From Balneolaceae bacterium (GTDB taxonomy: Bacteria > Bacteroidota > Rhodothermia > Balneolales > Balneolaceae), in the NCBI GenBank assembly GCA_034521495.1, contig JAXHMK010000010.1:372001-436000 (forward strand): a DNA stretch of 64,000 nt, read 5' to 3'. Every line of letters starts with the position of its first letter. Within the stretch, counting starts at the first letter, position 1. The notes beneath the pieces were generated by a model that saw only the letters and a program-made list of their open reading frames with translations, was not told the DNA's origin and did not search any database. Shown here one piece after another: positions 59,818 to 64,000 of the stretch. The position numbers were made by a program, and so were the translations under genes.

Positions 59818-60693
59818 ATGTTTAAGAAAATATTATTAGCCACCGACCTGTCGAAAGCATCGGATGCTGTATTAAGCAGCGTTAGTGGTTTAAGAGAATG
59901 GGGAGCTGATGAGTTTATTCTATTCTATGCATTAGGAGTGAGGCATATTGGATCGCTCAGGTCCACATTGAAAAATATGGCTGAACCGGAGCTGCAGAGG
60001 CAAAAAAAAATAATAGAAGATCAGGGAGCAGAGGTTAAATTGGAAATTGCCCCCGGTATTCCTTCCGAAGAAATCAATAATTATTCAGAAAACGAGGATA
60101 TTTCACTCATTGTAATGGGCACTCAGGGAGAGACAGCTGCTGATTATCAGTTATTTAAAATAGGGGGAGTGACTTCTGAAATTCTTCATTTTCACAAAAA
60201 ACCTCTGTTGGTGGTCAGAACTATAGCTACTGAAAAAAACGGGGAAAAATCTATTGAAGCGCCCTTTTTGGATCTGAGTGGTGAAATACTATTTGCAACC
60301 GATTTTTCAGACAACTCTTACAGAGCGTTTGATTTTTTGAAGGGAATTATCAGCGCAGGAAAAAACAAGGTTACTTTATTTCATGTTCAGGATAAAACGA
60401 AGATTGGCAAGCGTCTTAAAGATAAACTCGAGGAGTTTAATCGTATTGATAGCCAGAGATTGGACATGATGAAAAAAGATCTCAAAGAGAAGGGTTCTAA
60501 AGAAATAGATACTAAAATAGTTTATGGAATTCCGACGAAAGAAATTCTTGAAGAGGCAAAAAACAATTACGCATTAATTGTAATGGGGAGTCAGGGAAGA
60601 GGGTTCTTTAAAGAAATATTTCTGGGTAGCGTCAGCCACAATGTAGTGCGAAATGCACATATTTCCGTATTGCTTATTCCCGCATTGAGGTAA
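59818..60693 (+). CDS. Universal stress protein (tandem UspA domains)
   Basis: A 291-residue protein of two UspA domains. The first starts FKKILLATDLSKASDAVLSSVSGL and includes SLIVMGTQGETAADYQLFKIGGVTSEILHFHKKPLLVVR; the second starts GEILFATDFSDNSYRAFDFL and ends ALIVMGSQGRGFFKEIFLGSVSHNVVRNAHISVLLIP, containing the G-x2-G-x9-G-[ST] nucleotide site in full form. It follows the second ArsR operator and precedes TolC by four bases, so it belongs to the efflux operon and is presumably induced with it. Confidence 0.88.
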   Translation: MFKKILLATDLSKASDAVLSSVSGLREWGADEFILFYALGVRHIGSLRSTLKNMAEPELQRQKKIIEDQGAEVKLEIAPGIPSEEINNYSENEDISLIVMGTQGETAADYQLFKIGGVTSEILHFHKKPLLVVRTIATEKNGEKSIEAPFLDLSGEILFATDFSDNSYRAFDFLKGIISAGKNKVTLFHVQDKTKIGKRLKDKLEEFNRIDSQRLDMMKKDLKEKGSKEIDTKIVYGIPTKEILEEAKNNYALIVMGSQGRGFFKEIFLGSVSHNVVRNAHISVLLIPALR

Positions 60694-60697
60694 CTGA

Positions 60698-62035
60698 GTG
60701 AAGACTTTACAAGACCTGTTTAGAAATATGTACATTGAATTTCACCATAAATTCCTCTTATTAATTTCAATTTTAATCTTAAGTGGAAGTGCTGTATCAG
60801 CGCAAAATTTTTCGGCAGATACCCTTTGGATTTCACTTGATAATGCGATTGAACAAGCACTTACTAACAACGAAAAACTTCTTTCCGCAAAAAAGCAGAT
60901 AGAAAAAAGCAATTATGCAATTGATGAAGCTAAGTCAATTCAATACCCACAGGTAGATGCATTATTCAGTTATGACTATCTCGACATTGTGCCGGGTTTC
61001 CGGTCTGAATTACTCGGAAACCTTGAACATGATCTATTCCCGAGAGTAAATATTGAACAGGTTATTTATGCCGGTGGTAAAATTGACCAGAGCATTAAAC
61101 TGAAAAAAGAATTATTACACGGCAAAGAATTCGATTTGAAGGAGCAGGAGCAGCAGATAAAATTTATTCTTTCCTCTTATTACTTCCAGCTACAGTCCAT
61201 TAATAATCAAATCAGGATTCTGAGAAATAATAAAGAGCAATTTCAAACTCAAAAAAAGTTTACGCGTTTGTTAATAGATGCGGGAAAGTTATCGGAGCTT
61301 GAAATGGGAAGAGTGGATGTTGAGCTGGCATATATTGATGCAAACATATTAAAGCTGGAAAATGATTACAGTGCAGTTTCTCATAATATTGGTTTACTGA
61401 TGGGAGAAGATACTTTATCAACGATTATACCAACCGATTCTCTGCATATTACTCACCTGCAACTTTCATCTGAGGAGTTGATCAGAATGGCTATTGAGAT
61501 GAATCCGGCCATCAAAAATTATGAGAGCGTCATAAAGCAAAACGAAATTAATACGGAAATTCAAAAATCATCCCGGATGCCCCAGGTAAGTGCAAGTGCA
61601 TATTACGGGTATGAATTCGGATTCGAACAATTTTCATTTCCAAGGAACGACCGTTATTTCATCGGTTTGAATGCAAAATTTCCATTGTTTAACGGCGGTA
61701 ATATATCTGCAAAAATAAAACAGGCCGAGGTTGATATAACATCGGCCACTTATGAGATGAATTACTATGTAAAGCAATTATCACAGCTAATTGATCAGAC
61801 AAACAGAAAAATTCAAGAAATTAGCAAACAAGTAGACATTCAAAAGAAAGCATTACAGCAGCTAAAAGATACGTATCGCCTTGCGTTATTGGAATACCAG
61901 GCAGGCCGAAGGTCGAATACGGACTTGCTGGATATACAGAAAAATCTTTTGAATGCGGAAGTTGCTTTAAACGACTTACGTATTCAGCAAATTATTAAAC
62001 AAACTGAACTGAAATTTTACAGTGGTATTCTTTAA
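60698..62035 (+). CDS. TolC family outer membrane efflux protein
   Basis: A 445-residue TolC/OEP protein. Start GTG 60,698 has GAGG nine bases upstream; an in-frame ATG at 60,728 (MYIEFHHKFLLL) is an alternative. Signal peptide LLLISILILSGSAVSAQ, first OEP repeat with WISLDNAIEQALTNNEKLLSAKKQIEKS, second from about residue 255 (EELIRMAIEMNPAIKNYESV), and the conserved end EYQAGRRSNTDLLDIQKNLLNAEVALNDLRIQQIIKQTELKFYSG. It is the channel for the RND pump that follows. Confidence 0.94.
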   Translation: MKTLQDLFRNMYIEFHHKFLLLISILILSGSAVSAQNFSADTLWISLDNAIEQALTNNEKLLSAKKQIEKSNYAIDEAKSIQYPQVDALFSYDYLDIVPGFRSELLGNLEHDLFPRVNIEQVIYAGGKIDQSIKLKKELLHGKEFDLKEQEQQIKFILSSYYFQLQSINNQIRILRNNKEQFQTQKKFTRLLIDAGKLSELEMGRVDVELAYIDANILKLENDYSAVSHNIGLLMGEDTLSTIIPTDSLHITHLQLSSEELIRMAIEMNPAIKNYESVIKQNEINTEIQKSSRMPQVSASAYYGYEFGFEQFSFPRNDRYFIGLNAKFPLFNGGNISAKIKQAEVDITSATYEMNYYVKQLSQLIDQTNRKIQEISKQVDIQKKALQQLKDTYRLALLEYQAGRRSNTDLLDIQKNLLNAEVALNDLRIQQIIKQTELKFYSGIL

Positions 62036-62047
62036 GGAATTAGAAAC

Positions 62048-63127
62048 ATGAAGCATATAGGATTTAAAAATGAAAGAAATGTTTTGCTACGGAAAAAGAA
62101 AATATTAAGAAAAATATTCTTGGCCCCGATTATAATCATACTTACTGTCGGTTGCGGTGGAAATGCAGAACCCACCACACAGATAACAAAACAAGAACCA
62201 CCTAAACTTGTAAAAGTTGCTGAAGCGAAGATTAAAACCCTGCAGGAAGTTCTTGAAATTACCGGTACAATTGAACCTGAAAACACCACGAATATTAAAT
62301 CAACGGGTGAGGGTAAAGTTACAAGGCTGCATGTACGCGAAGGCGATCTTGTTCAAGAAGGGCAAGTAGTTGTTCGCCTTAGTCCCAGGCTTAGGGAAGA
62401 AGTTATTACCGCAGCAAAAATAAAAGTGGAATCACTTGAAGAAGAATTACAGACTACGCCTGATAATGAGTCATTAAATCAGCTATTAAAAGAAGCCAGA
62501 GAGAATTACAATTTTGCATTAGATCAATATAAAGAAATTTCAATTATTTCCCCTTCAAGCGGAATTATATCTAAACGTTTTATTGATGTGGGAGATATGA
62601 TTGAAGCTAATACACAAATACTGGAAGTAATAAGCGCTGGTAGCTTCAAAATTAATCTTTCCGTTGCTGAAACGGATTTGAGAAAATTAGAAACCGGCCA
62701 GGAAGCCAAGCTGAATCTGGATGCTTGTCCGGATCAACAATTTACCGGTACCATAACAAGAATTTATCCGGAAATTGATGAGCTTACCCGAAACGGTATT
62801 GTTGAGGCACATCTTAATAATCCTTGTCAGAATATAAAAAGCGGAATGTTTGTACGGGCATCTTTTATAGCAAGAATATTTAAAGATGTTTTAGCGATTC
62901 CTTCGCAAGCAATTATTTCCAATATAGATAAGAAAACCGTTTTTATAGTGGATGAAAATTTACAGGCTACATCGGTTGAGGTGAAAACAGGGTTTGAAAC
63001 GAAAGAGGATGTTGAAATTATAAGCGGATTAAAAGCCGGCAATAAGGTTATTGTGGATGGGTATCAGACATTAAAGAATGGAAGCCCGGTAAATATTATA
63101 CCGGATAAAGAGGATGGATTAGAATGA
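62048..63127 (+). CDS. RND efflux periplasmic adaptor subunit (lipoprotein)
   Basis: A 359-residue HlyD/AcrA-type adaptor. A basic N-terminus and lipoprotein signal (IFLAPIIIILTVGC, acylated Cys36) precede the lipoyl domain (TNIKSTGEGKVTRLHVREGDLVQEGQVVVRLSP), a short helical hairpin (about residues 110-150), IISPSSGIISKRFIDVGDMIE, and the beta-barrel and membrane-proximal domains (FTGTITRIYPEIDELTRNGIVEAHL, GLKAGNKVIVDGYQTL). The short hairpin suits RND rather than ABC systems. Its TGA overlaps the ATG of the pump gene (ATGA). Confidence 0.94.
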   Translation: MKHIGFKNERNVLLRKKKILRKIFLAPIIIILTVGCGGNAEPTTQITKQEPPKLVKVAEAKIKTLQEVLEITGTIEPENTTNIKSTGEGKVTRLHVREGDLVQEGQVVVRLSPRLREEVITAAKIKVESLEEELQTTPDNESLNQLLKEARENYNFALDQYKEISIISPSSGIISKRFIDVGDMIEANTQILEVISAGSFKINLSVAETDLRKLETGQEAKLNLDACPDQQFTGTITRIYPEIDELTRNGIVEAHLNNPCQNIKSGMFVRASFIARIFKDVLAIPSQAIISNIDKKTVFIVDENLQATSVEVKTGFETKEDVEIISGLKAGNKVIVDGYQTLKNGSPVNIIPDKEDGLE

Positions 63128-64000
63128 ATCTCACCAAAATTGCTATAAAAAAACCTGTTGCCACCATAGTTCTCACTCTTTCGGCTGTTGTGCTGGGCTT
63201 CTTCGGATATGTGAATTTACCAACCGATTTTCTGCCCGAAATAACCTATCCGATGGTGAAGGTTTATGTGTACTGGCCTGGTGCTACCCCTGAGGAAATT
63301 AACGACAATATCGCCGACCCGGTTGAGCGAGTGATGAGCACGGTTGATGATCTTGATTATCTGGAGTCATCGAGTATTGAAGGAATGTATCAGCTGCTGG
63401 TGAATTTTGAATATGGAACCGATGTGGATGTGGCATACCAGGATGTGGTAGCAAAAATGGGGTTGGCAACCCGGCAACTCCCCCGGGATATTGAACCGCC
63501 GGTAATGTTCAAAGCCGATCCTTCTCAGCTTCCGGTGGTGCAGTTGATAGTTGAATCGGACAGGCGTGATCTTGTTGATTTAAGACTGTGGATAGAAAAT
63601 ATTTTGCAAGATCAGTTTCTAACCATTAAAGGGGTGGCTGGAACCGAAATAGTGGGTGGTTTAAAAAGAGAAATCCAGATTCTTATAGATAAAGAAAGAC
63701 TTTCGGCTTATAACCTAACGCTTGAAGAAATTATCAAACGAGTTAAAGATGAAAACGTAGAGCGCCTTGCCGGAAGGGTTACTGATACCAATCGTGAGTT
63801 TTCGTTAAGAACCATCGCTGAATACCATACAATAGATGATATTGAAAACACCATTATAAAATATTCTAACAGCGGAGCGATAAAAGTAAAAGACTTTGCC
63901 AAAGTTAGTGATACCCATGAGGAACAGCGGGTGGTTACAAGATTCAATGGTCATCCCGCCATAAAATTAAACATATTAAAACAAGCTGATGCAAACACCG
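63124..64000 (+). CDS. Efflux RND transporter permease subunit, partial
   Basis: The first 292 residues of an AcrB/MdtB-family pump that continues beyond the window. It begins MNLTKIAIKKPVATIVLTLSAVVLGFFGYVNLPTDFLPEITYPMVKVYVYWPGATPEEINDNIADPVERVMS, the standard start with transmembrane helix 1 and the porter domain. DLDYLESSSIEGMYQLLVNFEYGTDVDVAYQDV, GVAGTEIVGGLKREIQI and FRTIAEY-like segments follow. The DFLPEITYP loop is of the HAE1/HME type; drug or metal substrate cannot be decided without the rest, although the ArsR-type regulator of this operon favours a metal. Confidence 0.95.
   Translation, partial: MNLTKIAIKKPVATIVLTLSAVVLGFFGYVNLPTDFLPEITYPMVKVYVYWPGATPEEINDNIADPVERVMSTVDDLDYLESSSIEGMYQLLVNFEYGTDVDVAYQDVVAKMGLATRQLPRDIEPPVMFKADPSQLPVVQLIVESDRRDLVDLRLWIENILQDQFLTIKGVAGTEIVGGLKREIQILIDKERLSAYNLTLEEIIKRVKDENVERLAGRVTDTNREFSLRTIAEYHTIDDIENTIIKYSNSGAIKVKDFAKVSDTHEEQRVVTRFNGHPAIKLNILKQADANT

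Overview
The window looks like a chromosomal segment of a marine, Gram-negative bacterium of the Balneolota/Rhodothermota-Bacteroidota group. This is inferred from gene content and style: moderate-to-low G+C, many lipoprotein and TonB/TolC-type outer-membrane genes, DUF5916 and DUF6438 proteins, a bacillithiol-synthesis deacetylase, a non-mevalonate isoprenoid gene, a Lon-like protease of the AAA_32 type and a compact cbb3 oxidase operon. Nothing in the sequence fixes the genus. No tRNA, rRNA, CRISPR array or intact prophage was seen.

Layout. 1-11,059 is almost entirely minus-strand: two MacB-type ABC permeases (11,059-8,459), three small membrane-stress genes resembling the E. coli yqjD/yqjE cluster (8,311-7,322), then TolC, a membrane-fusion protein and the ABC ATPase (7,152-3,656), followed by a carotenoid-type FAD oxidoreductase, two rhomboid proteases and the start of ispG, which runs off the left edge. 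The five exporter genes should form one MacAB-TolC-like tripartite system. 11,187-16,258 holds bshB1, an EF-G paralogue without the catalytic histidine, asparaginase and a PolB-like exonuclease. 16,419-20,445 is a cell-envelope module: a GT-C glycosyltransferase (frameshifted) converging on UbiA-DprE1-DprE2 homologues, the set that makes decaprenyl-phosphoryl-arabinose in mycobacteria. 20,496-24,875 carries a GlsB-type protein, a gamma-glutamyltransferase lipoprotein and a disulfide oxidoreductase. 25,043-28,183 is a small His/Asp-rich locus ending in a TonB receptor, probably for a metal. 28,837-42,675 has metabolic and envelope genes (YjbQ, SDR, DUF5916, a DacB-like S13 peptidase, GH31, EamA, DUF6438, a LonC-like protease, a universal stress protein), followed by an SLC12-like transporter.

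The stretch 45,288-53,027 is the accessory and decaying part. It has two copies of an IS3-type terminus flanking a G+C-richer alpha/beta hydrolase, gene fragments (CaCA-like, DUF5995, formate/nitrite transporter), a MITE-like element and a frameshifted TauE/SafE gene. From 53,028 an ordered cbb3 oxidase operon follows (CcoS-like, CcoN, CcoO, CcoP, CcoI-type ATPase, SafE-like). It is closed by a 5'-truncated second copy of the TauE gene, so the oxidase operon and the K+ channel lie between about 420-bp direct repeats. The right end is an ArsR-type repressor with two matching operators, then a universal stress protein, TolC, a lipoprotein adaptor and an RND pump cut by the window edge.

A recurring feature is one-base frameshifts at homopolymer runs in otherwise well-conserved genes (GT-C, EamA, TauE, hydrolase, IS orfA, FNT, TonB receptor). 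These may be real decay or consensus errors, and raw reads would decide. Intergenic spaces hold many palindromic and MITE-like repeats, several of which occur twice within the window.
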